Assembly: GCF_001524445.2 (NCBI RefSeq)
Contig: NZ_CP013417.1
Span: forward strand, 2,170,001-2,234,000
DNA: 64,000 nt
Direction of reading: 5' to 3'
From: Burkholderia savannae
GTDB lineage: Bacteria; Pseudomonadota; Gammaproteobacteria; Burkholderiales; Burkholderiaceae
Below the pieces are notes generated by a model. The model searched no databases and was not told the origin of the DNA. It was given only the letters and a program-made list of their open reading frames with translations. Both the position numbers and the translations under genes were made by a program. Positions 15,972 through 26,089 of the stretch are shown here, one piece after another; within the stretch, counting starts at the first letter, position 1, and each line of letters opens with the position of its first letter.

Positions 15972-18404
15972 CTATCCGCGCAAACGCGCGCCATAGACTC
16001 GAGCCATGCGATCCACGAGGGTCTGAATCGCCAGATCGACCGTCTCGTCCTGCAAGGTTCCGGCCGCATCCTGCAGCGTGACGCGGAACGCAAGGCTTTT
16101 CTCGTGGGCTGACAACCCACTGGAAGTATTTGATTTTGCACGAAATTCATCAAAGAGCGCAACCTTCTGGACGAACTTGCACGCGTCTTCGGCGAGCGCC
16201 TTCTTCATCTCGTCGAAAAGCGCCTGCACTTCGACCTTCTGGTCTACCACGACCGCGATGTCGCGACGCACCGGCGGGAACTTCGACACCTCGGACGGCG
16301 CGGGCAGCGCGCGCGCGACAAGCGCGTCCGCGTCGATCTCGAACATCACGGGCGCGTGCGGCAGCTCGTACTTCTGCATCAGGCGCGGGTGCAGCTCGCC
16401 GATCCAGCCGACCGCGCGGCCGTCGACTTCGATCTGCGCGCTGCGCCCCGGATGCAGCGCCGCATGCTCGGCCTTCACGAAGCGCGCCGCGACGGGGGCC
16501 AACAGCGCCTCGAGATCGCCCTTCACGTCGAAATAATCGACCTGGCGCGTCGCCACGCCCCACTGCTCGTCCGCAACGGGCCCGTACGCGAGCGCGCCGA
16601 CGCGCTTCGGCTGCGCGTAGCCTTCGACCGCGAGCTCGCCCGCCTTCACCGCAGGATCGGCGACGAACACGCGCCCCGTCTCGAACACGCGCACGCGATC
16701 GGCGCGGCGGTTCAGGTTGTGGCGCAGCACGCCGACGAGGCTGCCGAACAGCGTCGTGCGCATCACGGAGAGCTGGCTCGCGATCGGGTTCAGCAGACGC
16801 ACCGGCTCGTCGTTGCCGGCGAAGTCGCGCTCCCACTCGGCATCGACGAAGCTGAAGTTGACCGTTTCCGCGTAGTCGCGCGCGGCGAGCGCGTGACGGA
16901 TCGCGTGAATCGAGCGGCGCGTCTCGTCGGTCGCGCGCATCTCGCTCGTCGCGACGGGCGGGCGCGCGGGAATCTTCTCGAAGCCGTGAATCCGCGCGAC
17001 TTCCTCGATCAGATCCTCTTCGATCTCGATGTCGAAGCGGTGCGGCGGCGGCGTCACGCTGAACACGTCGCCGTCGCGCTCGAATGCGAGGCCAAGGCGC
17101 GTGAAGATTTGCGCGACTTCGTCGCCGCCGATCTCGACGCCGATGATCCGGTTCGCGCGCGACACGCGCATCGTGACGGGCGCGCGCTGCGGCAGGTTCG
17201 CGATCTGATCGTCGACGGGGCCCGCCTGGCCGCCGCAGATGTCGAGGATCAGCTGCGTGATCCGCTCGACATGCTCGACGGTCGTCGAGTAATCGACGCC
17301 GCGCTCGAAGCGATGCGCCGCGTCGGTCGAGAAGTTGTACTTGCGCGCGCGGCCGCGAATGCTGTCCGGCCACCAGAACGCCGCTTCGAGATAGATGTTC
17401 GTCGTGTCGAGCGTGACGGCCGTGCTGTCGCCGCCCATGATGCCCGCGAGGCTCTCGACTTGGGCGTCGTCGGCGATCACGCCGACCGTCTCGTCAAGCT
17501 CGACCGTGTTGCCGTTCAGCAGCTTGAGCGATTCGCCGCGCTTGCCCCAGCGCACGCGGATGCCGCCGTGGATCTTGTCGAGATCGAACACGTGCGACGG
17601 GCGGCCCAGCTCGAACATCACGTAGTTCGAGATGTCGACGAGCGCGGACACGCTGCGCTGGCCGGCGCGCTCGAGGCGCTCGACCATCCATCGCGGCGTC
17701 TTCGCGCGCGCGTTCACGCCGCGGATCACGCGGCCGGAGAAGCGGCCGCACAGGTCGGGCGCGGCAATCTCGACGGGCAGCGTCTCCGTCAGCTCGGCGA
17801 GAACCGGCCGGATGTCGGGCGCCGTGAGCGGCGCGCCCGTGATCGCGGCCGTCTCGCGCGCGATACCGAACACGGACAGGCAGTCCGCCTTGTTCGGCGT
17901 CAGCTTGATTTCGAAGACGGTGTCGTCGAGGTTCAGCGCTTCCCGGATGTCCTGGCCGACGGGCGTGTCCTCCGGCAGGATCATGAGACCGCTGTGGTCC
18001 TCGGAAAGCTTCAGCTCGCGCGCCGAGCAGAGCATCCCCTGGCTCTCGACGCCGCGCAGCTTCGACAGCTTGATCGCGAACGGCACGCCGCCTTCCTCGG
18101 CGGGCGGCAGCTTCGCGCCGACGAGCGCGACGGGCACCTTGATGCCCGGCTCGACGTTCGGCGCGCCGCAGACGATCTGCAGCGTCGCGCCCGTGCCGGC
18201 GTCGACCTGGCAGACGTTGAGCTTGTCCGCATCCGGATGCTTGACCACCTCGAGCACGCGGCCGACGACGATCTTCTCGGTCGGCGCCGCCGCCGGGCGC
18301 AGCGACTCGACCTCGAGCCCCGCCATCGTCAGCGCGTGCGACAGTTCGTCCGTCGTCAGTTGCGGATCGACAAAGGTTCTCAGCCAGGATTCAGGGAATT
18401 GCAT
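15972..18404 (-). CDS. pheT: Phenylalanyl-tRNA synthetase beta subunit
   Basis: 810 residues, the full length of bacterial PheT. Domain order: N-terminal B1/B2 with the tRNA-binding EMAP-like fold ([20 protein letters not shown] at about 43-62), B3/B4 editing domain ([14 protein letters not shown] region near 220-240), B5 (about 405-475), catalytic-like core, and C-terminal FDX-ACB anticodon-binding domain ([19 protein letters not shown] near 715). With PheS it forms the alpha2beta2 enzyme charging tRNA-Phe. Starts 87 bases after pheS ends. Confidence 0.97.
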   Translation of the reverse strand: MQFPESWLRTFVDPQLTTDELSHALTMAGLEVESLRPAAAPTEKIVVGRVLEVVKHPDADKLNVCQVDAGTGATLQIVCGAPNVEPGIKVPVALVGAKLPPAEEGGVPFAIKLSKLRGVESQGMLCSARELKLSEDHSGLMILPEDTPVGQDIREALNLDDTVFEIKLTPNKADCLSVFGIARETAAITGAPLTAPDIRPVLAELTETLPVEIAAPDLCGRFSGRVIRGVNARAKTPRWMVERLERAGQRSVSALVDISNYVMFELGRPSHVFDLDKIHGGIRVRWGKRGESLKLLNGNTVELDETVGVIADDAQVESLAGIMGGDSTAVTLDTTNIYLEAAFWWPDSIRGRARKYNFSTDAAHRFERGVDYSTTVEHVERITQLILDICGGQAGPVDDQIANLPQRAPVTMRVSRANRIIGVEIGGDEVAQIFTRLGLAFERDGDVFSVTPPPHRFDIEIEEDLIEEVARIHGFEKIPARPPVATSEMRATDETRRSIHAIRHALAARDYAETVNFSFVDAEWERDFAGNDEPVRLLNPIASQLSVMRTTLFGSLVGVLRHNLNRRADRVRVFETGRVFVADPAVKAGELAVEGYAQPKRVGALAYGPVADEQWGVATRQVDYFDVKGDLEALLAPVAARFVKAEHAALHPGRSAQIEVDGRAVGWIGELHPRLMQKYELPHAPVMFEIDADALVARALPAPSEVSKFPPVRRDIAVVVDQKVEVQALFDEMKKALAEDACKFVQKVALFDEFRAKSNTSSGLSAHEKSLAFRVTLQDAAGTLQDETVDLAIQTLVDRMARVYGARLRG

Positions 18405-18491
18405 GGATATCCACGTTCGAAACAGGTTAGATCGAGGCCCGGCGCGCCGCCTCGGTGGGCCGGCCGGGCGCGGAGCGGGACGGTCGCGCCG

Positions 18492-19505
18492 TTACGCGAA
18501 CTGCCGCAGGAAGCGCAGGTCGTTCTCGAAGAACAGACGCAGGTCCTGCACGCCGTAGCGCAGCATCGTCAGCCGCTCGAGGCCGCTGCCGAACGCGAAG
18601 CCGATGTAGCGCTCGGGGTCGAGGCCCATGTTGCGAATCACCGCCGGATGCACCTGGCCGGAGCCGGAGATCTCGAGCCATTTGCCCGCGTTCTTGCCGT
18701 GCTCGAACATCATGTCGATCTCGGCCGACGGCTCGGTGAACGGGAAGTACGACGGACGGAAGCGCACGAGGATGTCGTCGCGCTCGAAAAATTTCTTCAG
18801 GAAATCAGTGTAGACGCCCTTCAGGTCGGCGAAGCTGACGTTCTCGTCGATCCACAGGCCTTCGACCTGGTTGAACATCGGCGAGTGCGTCGCGTCGCTG
18901 TCGACGCGGTACGTGCGGCCGGGCGCGATCACCTTGATGGGCGGCCGGTTCATCCGCGCGTAGCGGACCTGCATCGGGCTCGTGTGCGTGCGCAGCAGGA
19001 GCGGACGGCCGTCGGCATCCTTGCCGTCGACGTAGAACGTGTCCTGCATCGAGCGCGCCGGATGGTTCTCCGGGCTGTTCAATGCGGTGAAGTTGTACCA
19101 ATCGGTTTCGATCTCGGGGCCGTCGGCCACGTCGAAGCCGATCGAGCGGAAAATCTGTTCGACGCGCTCCCACGTGCGCATCACCGGATGGAGGCTGCCC
19201 GCGCCCGTGCCGCGCCCCGGCAGCGTGACGTCGATCGCCTCGGCGGCGAGACGCTGGTTCAGGAGCGCGTCGGCGAGCGCCTGGCGGCGCGCGTTCAGCG
19301 CGGCTTCGACCTGCTGCTTCGCGACATTGATGCGCGCGCCTTCCGTCTTGCGCGCCTCGGGATCGAGCTTGCCGAGGCCCTTCAGCAGCTCGGTCAGCGC
19401 GCCCGACTTACCGAGAAACCGCGCCTTCTCGTTCTCGAGCGTGGTGATATCCGCAGCCCCTTCGAACGACTGCTGCGCGTCGGCGACAATCTGGTCCAGA
19501 TCCAT
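18492..19505 (-). CDS. pheS: Phenylalanyl-tRNA synthetase alpha subunit
   Basis: 337 residues from the ATG at 19505 ([17 protein letters not shown]), the usual PheS length; an in-frame ATG at 19514 is also possible. The N-terminal coiled-coil is followed by the class II core: motif 2 region [20 protein letters not shown] (about 204-223) and motif 3 [18 protein letters not shown] (about 309-326). It catalyses Phe activation and transfer together with PheT. A terminator-like hairpin sits between rplT and this gene, so it may be partly attenuated. Confidence 0.96.
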   Translation of the reverse strand: MDLDQIVADAQQSFEGAADITTLENEKARFLGKSGALTELLKGLGKLDPEARKTEGARINVAKQQVEAALNARRQALADALLNQRLAAEAIDVTLPGRGTGAGSLHPVMRTWERVEQIFRSIGFDVADGPEIETDWYNFTALNSPENHPARSMQDTFYVDGKDADGRPLLLRTHTSPMQVRYARMNRPPIKVIAPGRTYRVDSDATHSPMFNQVEGLWIDENVSFADLKGVYTDFLKKFFERDDILVRFRPSYFPFTEPSAEIDMMFEHGKNAGKWLEISGSGQVHPAVIRNMGLDPERYIGFAFGSGLERLTMLRYGVQDLRLFFENDLRFLRQFA

Positions 19506-19561
19506 TGATCCCATCACTTCCAACGTCAGTTGTGCTCGTCGAGCGAAACGCCCGACCCAAC

Positions 19562-19585
19562 AAAAAAGGGGCTCGGAAGAGCCCC
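19562..19585 (-). terminator. Terminator or attenuator between rplT and pheS
   Basis: GGGGCTC-TTCC-GAGCCCC hairpin followed by six T on the minus strand, 57 bases before the pheS start. Because pheST lies downstream, it probably works as a partial terminator or attenuator. I see no Phe-rich leader peptide. Confidence 0.75.
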
Positions 19586-19653
19586 GTTTTCGCTGCAGCG
19601 GCCGCGACTACCGGAACATCGCTGCAGCTCACCACGCAGTGCTAATTTCGCAA

Positions 19654-20013
19654 TTAGGCTGCAACGGCGGCTTTCACCTGCTTCACGATCGCGGCAAAAG
19701 CTGCCTTGTCGAACACCGCCATGTCGGCCAGCACCTTGCGGTCGAGTTCGATCGACGCCTTCTTCAGGCCGTTGATGAACACGCTGTAGGTCATGTCGTG
19801 CTGACGCACGGCCGCATTGATACGCGTGATCCACAGTGCGCGGAACACACGCTTCTTGTTGCGACGGTCGCGGTACGCATACTGGCCAGCGCGCATCACC
19901 GCCTGCTTGGCGATGCGGTAGACGTTGTTGCGGCGGCCGCGATAACCCTTGGCCAGGTTGATGATCTTCTTGTGACGGGCCCGTGCGGTTACCCCACGTT
20001 TGACTCGAGGCAT
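19654..20013 (-). CDS. rplT: 50S ribosomal protein L20
   Basis: 119 residues, start [20 protein letters not shown], with the basic N-terminal helix and the family motif [17 protein letters not shown] (about 23-39). It is an early assembly protein of the large subunit and, in E. coli, represses its own operon. It follows rpmI by 30 bases. Confidence 0.98.
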
Positions 20014-20043
20014 GTTTCTCTCCTGTGAGTATCGGTTGAGGGG

Positions 20044-20241
20044 TTACGCGAACGGGAGCATCGCGCGGACGGAGTTCAGATCGGAATCATGAACTGCCGT
20101 GGCGCCGCGCAGGTGACGCTTGTTCTTCGTGGTTTTCTTGGTCAGGATGTGACGCTTGAAGGCTTGACCGCGCTTGACGGTGCCGCCCGGACGCACCACG
20201 AAGCGCTTTGCAGCGCTCTTCTTGGTCTTCATCTTAGGCAT
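20044..20241 (-). CDS. rpmI: 50S ribosomal protein L35
   Basis: 65 residues from [14 protein letters not shown], the conserved start of L35; the frame opens three codons earlier but homologues start here. Contains the L35 signature [18 protein letters not shown] (about 33-50). Preceded by a 195-base untranslated stretch after infC. Confidence 0.97.
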
Positions 20242-20436
20242 GACGAACAACTCCAGTTTATTTGATGGAGGTGGGTGTGCGGTTGGCTTGCGCCCTCAAC
20301 CCGCCCTTCGGAACCCAGTCCACTTGTGTACGGCGCGTGCGCTCGCGCGATCGCCGTCGTTTCAGGCACGCCGCCCCGACCGGACGACGCGCCGAACCAC
20401 TTCACCGAGCCGCCGCGCACGCGCGCGGCACGCCCG
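20242..20436 (-). other. infC-rpmI untranslated leader
   Basis: 195 bases separate infC and rpmI, longer than elsewhere in the operon. It is GC-rich and could hold an internal promoter or an L20-responsive leader; a ribosome binding site (GGAGT) is the only element I can point to. Confidence 0.35.
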
Positions 20437-20961
20437 TTACTTCTTCTTTTTCGGCGAGAGCACCATGATCATCTGGCGCCCTTCCATTTTCGGCATCTGC
20501 TCGACCTGACCGACTTCGTCGAGGTCGGTGCGCAGACGCTCGAGCATCCGCATGCCGATTTCCTGGTGAGCCATTTCACGGCCGCGGAAACGCAACGTGA
20601 TCTTCGTCTTGTCGCCTTCCTCGAGGAAGCGCACCAGATTGCGAAGCTTGACGTTGTAATCGCCGTCATCGGTCCCTGGGCGGAATTTCACTTCCTTGAC
20701 CTGGATGACCTTTTGCTTGAGCTTCGCCTCGTGCTGCTTCTTGGCTTCCTGGTACTTGAACTTGCCGTAATCCATCAGACGGCAAACCGGCGGAGCCGCT
20801 TGCGGCGCGATCTCCACCAGGTCAACATCCAGTTCTTCCGATTTACGGAAAGCCTCGGCGAGTTTCACGATGCCGATGGGCTCGCCATCGACCCCGACCA
20901 GACGCACTTCCGGTGCAGTGATTTCACCGTTGATGCGATGCGACGACTTATCAGTAGCGAT
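20437..20961 (-). CDS. infC: Translation initiation factor IF-3 (non-AUG start)
   Basis: 174 residues if started at ATC 20961 ([20 protein letters not shown] after the initiator), which matches the length and N-terminus of IF-3; the first ATG or GTG in frame would delete the conserved RINxEI segment. AGAGGAAAC stands upstream. The N-domain signature ([35 protein letters not shown]) and the C-domain ([20 protein letters not shown]) are complete. Rare ATC/ATT/ATA starts are a known feature of infC: IF-3 discriminates against them and so represses its own synthesis. Confidence 0.95.
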   Translation of the reverse strand: MATDKSSHRINGEITAPEVRLVGVDGEPIGIVKLAEAFRKSEELDVDLVEIAPQAAPPVCRLMDYGKFKYQEAKKQHEAKLKQKVIQVKEVKFRPGTDDGDYNVKLRNLVRFLEEGDKTKITLRFRGREMAHQEIGMRMLERLRTDLDEVGQVEQMPKMEGRQMIMVLSPKKKK

Positions 20962-21010
20962 GTTACGTTTCCTCTAAAAATTAAAAAAACGAGCCGCGCT
21001 GCCAGGGCGG

Positions 21011-22918
21011 TTACTTGAACGTCCGAATGTCCTCATGCAGACGCTCAACGAAGGCTTCGACGGGCATCACACCCAGATCGACGCCGCCACGGGCACGCAC
21101 GGCTACCGTTTGTGCTTCACGCTCTTTATCGCCTACAACGAGCAGATAGGGAACTTTTTCGAGCGTGTGCTCGCGTATTTTATAGCTAATTTTCTCGTTG
21201 CGCAAATCGGCTGACACTCTAAGCCCTTGTTTTTGCAACGATTGAGCAACAGTCTGAGCATATTCCGCCTGACTTTCGGCGATATTCAGCACAACCGCGT
21301 GGACGGGCGCGAGCCAAACCGGCATTGCACCAGCGTGGTGCTCGATCAGAATCCCGAGAAAACGCTCCATCGAGCCGACGATCGCACGGTGAAGCATCAC
21401 CGGCCGGCGGCGGCTGTTGTCCTCGGCGACGTACTCGGCGCCGAGCCGCTCGGGCAGCATCAGGTCGAGCTGCAGCGTGCCGCACTGCCACGAGCGACCG
21501 AGCGCGTCCTTGATGTGGTACTCGATCTTCGGACCATAGAACGCACCCTCGCCCGGCAGTTCCTCCCACGCCAGACCGCACGCCTTCAGCGCATTGCGCA
21601 GCCCCTCCTCCGCGTGCTCCCACGTCTCGTCCGAGCCCATCCGCTGCTCCGGGCGCAGCGACAGCTTGATGTCGATGCGCTCGAAACCGAAATCCTCGTA
21701 GACGCTCATCGCGAGCTTGTTGAACGCGATCGCCTCGGCGTTGATCTGGTCTTCCGTGCAGAAAATGTGCGCATCGTCCTGCACGAAGCCGCGCACGCGC
21801 ATCAGCCCGTGCAGCGCGCCCGACGCCTCGTTGCGGTGGCACGAGCCGAATTCCGCGTAACGCAGCGGCAGATCGCGATACGAGCGCAAGCCGTGCTTGA
21901 ACACCTGCACGTGGCCCGGGCAGTTCATCGGCTTGACCGCGTAGTCGCGCTTCTCCGACTCCGTCGTGAACATGTTCTCGCGATAGTTCTGCCAGTGGCC
22001 GGACGCCTCCCACAGCGAGCGGTCCATGATCATCGGCGTCTTGATCTCGAGGTAGCCGGCCGCGTCGAGACGGCGGCGCATGTACTGCTCGACCTGCTGC
22101 CACAGCGTCCAGCCCTTCGGGTGCCAGAACACCATGCCGGGCGCCTCCTCCTGGATGTGGAACAGGTCGAGCTGCTTGCCGAGCTTGCGGTGGTCGCGCT
22201 TTTCCGCCTCTTCGAGCATGTGCAGGTACGCATCCTGGTCTTCCTTCTTCGTCCAGGCCGTGCCGTAGATCCGCTGCAACTGCTCGTTCTTCGAATCGCC
22301 GCGCCAATATGCGCCCGCGACCTTCATCAGCTTGAAGACCTTCAGCTTGCCCGTCGACGGCACGTGCGGGCCGCGACACAGATCGGTGAAGGCGCCGTGC
22401 GAATACAGCTTGATCTCGTCGCTCGCCGGAATCGATTCGATGATCTCGGCCTTGTATTTCTCGCCGATGCTCCGGAAGTACGACGCCGCTTCGTCGCGCG
22501 ACACGACGCGGCGCGTGACGGCCTCGTCCTTCTTCGCGAGCTCCTGCATGCGCCTTTCGATCTTTTCGAGATCCTCGGGCGTGAAGGGGCGATGGTACGA
22601 GAAGTCGTAATAGAAGCCATTGTCGATCACGGGCCCGATCGTCACCTGCGCGTCCGGATACAGTTCCTTCACCGCGTAGGCAAGCAAGTGAGCGGCCGAG
22701 TGGCGAATGATGTCGAGGCCGTCGGCGTCCTTGTCGGTGACGATCGCGAGCGATGCATCGCGGTCGATCAGCGCGGACGTGTCGACGAGCTCGCCGTCGA
22801 GCTTGCCACCAAGCGCGGCCTTCGCAAGACCAGGGCCGATCGACGCCGCCACTTCGGCGACCGTCACCGGATGCTCGTATTGGCGAACCGAGCCGTCGGG
22901 CAAGCGTATCGAAACCAT
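21011..22918 (-). CDS. thrS: Threonyl-tRNA synthetase
   Basis: 635 residues with all domains: TGS (1-60), second additional editing domain with [20 protein letters not shown] (about 74-93), class II catalytic core (motif 2 region [20 protein letters not shown] near 360-379; motif 3 [17 protein letters not shown] near 508-524) and anticodon-binding domain to the end. It charges tRNA-Thr and clears mischarged Ser. First gene of the thrS-infC-rpmI-rplT-pheST-ihfA-merR operon; GGAG precedes the ATG. Confidence 0.98.
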   Translation of the reverse strand: MVSIRLPDGSVRQYEHPVTVAEVAASIGPGLAKAALGGKLDGELVDTSALIDRDASLAIVTDKDADGLDIIRHSAAHLLAYAVKELYPDAQVTIGPVIDNGFYYDFSYHRPFTPEDLEKIERRMQELAKKDEAVTRRVVSRDEAASYFRSIGEKYKAEIIESIPASDEIKLYSHGAFTDLCRGPHVPSTGKLKVFKLMKVAGAYWRGDSKNEQLQRIYGTAWTKKEDQDAYLHMLEEAEKRDHRKLGKQLDLFHIQEEAPGMVFWHPKGWTLWQQVEQYMRRRLDAAGYLEIKTPMIMDRSLWEASGHWQNYRENMFTTESEKRDYAVKPMNCPGHVQVFKHGLRSYRDLPLRYAEFGSCHRNEASGALHGLMRVRGFVQDDAHIFCTEDQINAEAIAFNKLAMSVYEDFGFERIDIKLSLRPEQRMGSDETWEHAEEGLRNALKACGLAWEELPGEGAFYGPKIEYHIKDALGRSWQCGTLQLDLMLPERLGAEYVAEDNSRRRPVMLHRAIVGSMERFLGILIEHHAGAMPVWLAPVHAVVLNIAESQAEYAQTVAQSLQKQGLRVSADLRNEKISYKIREHTLEKVPYLLVVGDKEREAQTVAVRARGGVDLGVMPVEAFVERLHEDIRTFK

Positions 22919-22994
22919 ATAGCAATCTCCGTGATGCCGTCAGTGAGCGGCAGACTATCTATCAACGCGCGAAAGCGCCAACGAAAACGCGCGA

Positions 22995-23030
22995 CAAAAA
23001 AAATGCGGCCCCGCTTTCGAGGGGCCGCAT
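22995..23030 (-). terminator. Rho-independent terminator of tRNA-Val
   Basis: ATGCGGCCCC / GGGGCCGCAT hairpin followed by eight T on the minus strand. It lies between tRNA-Val and thrS, insulating the two. Confidence 0.9.
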
Positions 23031-23189
23031 TTCGATACATCAAAACCACAAGGCGAAAACGTTCCTCGACTAGCGTCGCTCCGAATGGGTTTCGGTCAAC
23101 GTTCGCGGTGTCATAACCGTATTCGCCTTTTGCGTAGAAATTCTCTACTGCCGCCGAAGCCCGACAAATCGAGCTTCGACCGATGTCGT

Positions 23190-23266
23190 TGGTAGGCTCG
23201 ATTGGATTCGAACCAACGACCCCCACCATGTCAAGGTGGTGCTCTAACCAACTGAGCTACGAGCCT
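23190..23266 (-). tRNA. tRNA-Val (GAC)
   Basis: 77 nt: acceptor AGGCTCG / CGAGCCT, discriminator A and encoded CCA; D-arm AGCTCAGTTGGTTAGAGC; anticodon stem CCACC / GGTGG with loop TTGACAT giving GAC; TPsiC arm GGTTCGAATCC. Confidence 0.97.
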
Positions 23267-23278
23267 GAAGAAGCTGAA

Positions 23279-23307
23279 ATTATATGGAGCCCTTTCCGCC
23301 CTGGCAA
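23279..23307 (-). promoter_or_regulatory. Sigma-70 promoter of tRNA-Val
   Basis: TTGCCA and TATAAT on the minus strand separated by exactly 17 bases; the -10 box ends 12 bases before the tRNA. Confidence 0.85.
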
Positions 23308-23374
23308 GCGTTTTTGTGCTTTCTGTTCGAAAAAGTTCGCAACCCGTTGCCGCGCGGCGGCGCACGGCCGGCGC

Positions 23375-25633
23375 TCACGCCTTGCGAGCCGCCCGCACGA
23401 CGCCCTGAACCTCGCCGAGCAGCGTGCATGCCCGCTGCACCTGCGACGCGCTCGACACCTCGACCGTGAACTGCATGAACGCCGCGTTGCGGCGGCTTTG
23501 CGTCTTCACGCCGATCACGTTCATCTTCTCCCGCGCGAACACTTCGGAGATGTCGCGAAGCAGCCCTTGCCGATCGGTCGCCTCGATCATCAGGTCCACC
23601 GGATAGACAGACGCGCCGCGCCCGCCCAGCACGTCGGCCGACCAGGTCGTCTGCAGCACGCGCTCAGGCGCGCGCTCGGCCATCCGGCGGAACATCGCGC
23701 AATCGCTGCGGTGGATCGACATCCCCTTGCCGCGCGTGACGAAGCCGCTGATCGGATCGGGCGGCGCCGGACGGCAGCAGCGCGCGAGCTGCGTGAGCAG
23801 CGCGTCGACGCCGACGACGAGCACGCCCGTCGACGCGCCGTGCGCGACGTTCGCGCCGCTCGCGCGTTTCTCGAAGTTCGCGGGCGCTTCCGGCTCGGGC
23901 TCGGGCGCCGGCGCGTCGGACAGCGCCTGCTCGACGTTGCGCAGGCTGAATTCTTCCTTGCCAACGACCGAAAACAGTTCGTCGGGCGACTTGAAGCCGA
24001 GCTTCGCCGCGAGATGCTCGAGATTCACCGAGGTCCTGCCCTCGCGCTGCAGCGTCTTCTCGACGAGCGCGCGGCCGTGCGCGATGTTTTCCTGCTGGTC
24101 GACCGCGTTGAACCACGCGCGCACTTTCTGGCGCGCACGCGAGCTGTGCAGATAGCCGAGTTGCGAATTGAGCCAGTCGCGCGACGGGCCGCCCTCCTTC
24201 ACCGCGACGATTTCGACCGTCTGTCCGTTTGCAAGCGGCGTATTGAGCGGCACCATCACGCCGTCGACGCGCGCGCCGCGGCAGCGGTGGCCGAGCTCGC
24301 TGTGCAGGTGATACGCGAAATCGACGGGCGTCGCGCCCTGCGGCAGCGCGATCACGCGCGCCTGCGGCGTCAGCACATAGATGTGGTCGTCGTCGAGCGT
24401 CGTCTCGCGCAGTTGCGCCCATGCCTCATGACCGATCGCGTCCCCGCCGCCGCTATCCGCGACTTCGTCCTTCCACGCGAGCAGTTGGCGCAGCCAGGCG
24501 ATCTTCTCGTCGTACTTCTCGCTCGCCGAGAACTGGCCGCCGTAGCCGCGCGCGCCCGCCTCCTTGTAACGCCAGTGCGCGGCGACGCCATATTCGGCGA
24601 AGCGGTGCATCTCGTGCGTGCGGATCTGCACTTCGAACGCGCGGCCGTCGTCGCCGATCACGACCGTGTGCAGCGACTTGTACCCGTTCGGCTTCGGCCG
24701 GGAGATGTAGTCGTCGAACTCCTTCGGCACCGGCTGCCACAGGTGGTGGACGATGCCGAGCACGGTGTAGCAATCCTCGATGTCCGGCACGATCACGCGA
24801 AACGCACGCACGTCGTAGAGCTCGGAGAAGTCGAGCTCCTTGCCGCGCATCTTGCGCCAGATACTGTAGATGTGCTTCGGACGGCCGCTCACTTCGGCCT
24901 GGATATGCGCGGCCGCGAGCTCGTGCTGCAGCCGCTCGATCGCCTCGGCAACGTACGCCTCACGCTCGACGCGCTTCTCGTCGAGCAGCTTCGCGATGCG
25001 CTTGTAGGTGCCGGGGTCCTCGAAGCGGAACGCGAGATCCTCGAGCTCCCACTTCAGTTGCCAGATGCCGAGCCGGTTCGCGAGCGGCGCGTAGATCTCG
25101 AGCGTCTCGCGCCCGACGTCGGGCGGCGGCTCGATTTTCGCGGCCGCATAGTAGCGCAGCGACTGCAGTCGCGACGCGAGCCTGATCAGTACGACGCGGA
25201 TGTCCTGCGCGAACGCGAGCAGCATCTTGCGCAGCGCCTCGATCTGCGCGCGCCGCTCCGCCTGCGCGTCGCGGCCCGTGTCGACGGGCGCGCTCTGCGC
25301 GGCGCGCAGACTCACGGTGCCGAGGCGCAGCAGCTTGCGCACGTCGGTGACGAGGCGCGCCACCTCGTCGCCGAAGCGCTCGGCGATCTGCTTCTCGGGA
25401 TCGCTCAGATACGGCGCGAGCGCGAAGAGCGCCGCCGCCTGCGTCGCGGGCGGATCGACGTTAAGGCGCTGCATGATCGTCGACGTGCCCGCCGCATGAT
25501 CGACGAGCAACTCGCCCGACGGCAAGCGCGCATCGCCCGCGTGCTCGCGCACGAACGCGAGCACGTCGTCGAGCGACGGCGCCGCGGCGGTGGCGCCGGA
25601 TGCGGAATCAGCTGTCATCGTCGGGTATTGCAT
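23375..25633 (-). CDS. relA: (p)ppGpp synthetase RelA
   Basis: 752 residues. Domain order: degenerate HD hydrolase region (about 40-190), ppGpp synthetase (GRPKHIYSIWRKM near 250, FDDYISRPKPNGYKSLHTVV near 303-322), TGS (about 405-470), helical and Cys-rich zinc region (ARCCRPAPPDPISGFVTRGK near 640), C-terminal ACT domain (DLMIEATDRQGLLRDISEVF). The hydrolase part lacks the paired His-Asp of SpoT/Rel (HAAGTSTIMQRLNVD followed by ALFALAPYL), so it should only synthesise alarmone, at stalled ribosomes. This favours RelA over SpoT. Confidence 0.94.
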   Translation of the reverse strand: MQYPTMTADSASGATAAAPSLDDVLAFVREHAGDARLPSGELLVDHAAGTSTIMQRLNVDPPATQAAALFALAPYLSDPEKQIAERFGDEVARLVTDVRKLLRLGTVSLRAAQSAPVDTGRDAQAERRAQIEALRKMLLAFAQDIRVVLIRLASRLQSLRYYAAAKIEPPPDVGRETLEIYAPLANRLGIWQLKWELEDLAFRFEDPGTYKRIAKLLDEKRVEREAYVAEAIERLQHELAAAHIQAEVSGRPKHIYSIWRKMRGKELDFSELYDVRAFRVIVPDIEDCYTVLGIVHHLWQPVPKEFDDYISRPKPNGYKSLHTVVIGDDGRAFEVQIRTHEMHRFAEYGVAAHWRYKEAGARGYGGQFSASEKYDEKIAWLRQLLAWKDEVADSGGGDAIGHEAWAQLRETTLDDDHIYVLTPQARVIALPQGATPVDFAYHLHSELGHRCRGARVDGVMVPLNTPLANGQTVEIVAVKEGGPSRDWLNSQLGYLHSSRARQKVRAWFNAVDQQENIAHGRALVEKTLQREGRTSVNLEHLAAKLGFKSPDELFSVVGKEEFSLRNVEQALSDAPAPEPEPEAPANFEKRASGANVAHGASTGVLVVGVDALLTQLARCCRPAPPDPISGFVTRGKGMSIHRSDCAMFRRMAERAPERVLQTTWSADVLGGRGASVYPVDLMIEATDRQGLLRDISEVFAREKMNVIGVKTQSRRNAAFMQFTVEVSSASQVQRACTLLGEVQGVVRAARKA

Positions 25634-25663
25634 GTTGCCTGGAAAAACGTGTCGCGCTCCTGC

Positions 25664-26017
25664 TCAGCCGCGCTGCGCGGCGACGACCACCACTTCGACG
25701 AGGCATGCCGGATTCGCGAGCTTCGCCTCGACGGTCGCGCGCGGCGGCGTCGCGCCCGGTGCGACCCACGCGTCCCACACTTCGTTCATGCCCGGGAAGT
25801 TCGCCATGTCGGAGATGAAGATCTGCACCGACAGCAGATGCGACTTGTCGCTGTTCGCCTCGCCGAGCAGGCGATCGATGTGGCCGAGCACTTCGCGCGT
25901 CTGGCCCTTGATGTCCTGCGCCGTGTCCTCGGCGATCTGGCCCGCGAGGTAGACGGTGCCGCCGTGGATCGCGATTTCGGAAAGACGGGGGCCGACGTGG
26001 TGACGAGTAACTGCCAT
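25664..26017 (-). CDS. RidA/YjgF family protein
   Basis: 117 residues, single RidA domain: IAIHGGTVYLAGQIAEDTAQ at about 15-34, VLGHIDRLLGEANSDKSHLL at 43-62, and VEAKLANPACLVEVVVVAA at the end. Archetypal RidA uses an Arg around position 105 to deaminate reactive enamines; here the corresponding segment reads AKLANPACLVEV without that Arg, which fits the Rid2-Rid7-type subgroups of unclear activity. Located 30 bases downstream of relA on the other side of its start, same strand but upstream in transcription order. Confidence 0.88.
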   Translation of the reverse strand: MAVTRHHVGPRLSEIAIHGGTVYLAGQIAEDTAQDIKGQTREVLGHIDRLLGEANSDKSHLLSVQIFISDMANFPGMNEVWDAWVAPGATPPRATVEAKLANPACLVEVVVVAAQRG

Positions 26018-26089
26018 GAGAATTCCCGGTGAATGGTTGATCGGTGGACGGCGCCGCGAGCCCTCGGGCAGGCCGCGCCGAACCGCATA

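Noticed and set aside
12717..16112. Very long plus-strand open frame (1131 codons)
   Set aside because: It is the antisense or out-of-frame shadow of the duplicated lipoprotein and of merR, ihfA and pheT; its product is Arg/Ala-rich with no domains.
16356..19508. Long plus-strand open frame of 1050 codons
   Set aside because: Antisense shadow of pheT and pheS, caused by high GC at third codon positions.
23190..23266. tRNA-Val as an integration site for a genomic island
   Set aside because: No integrase gene and no second copy of the tRNA 3' end were noticed nearby; flanking genes are core.
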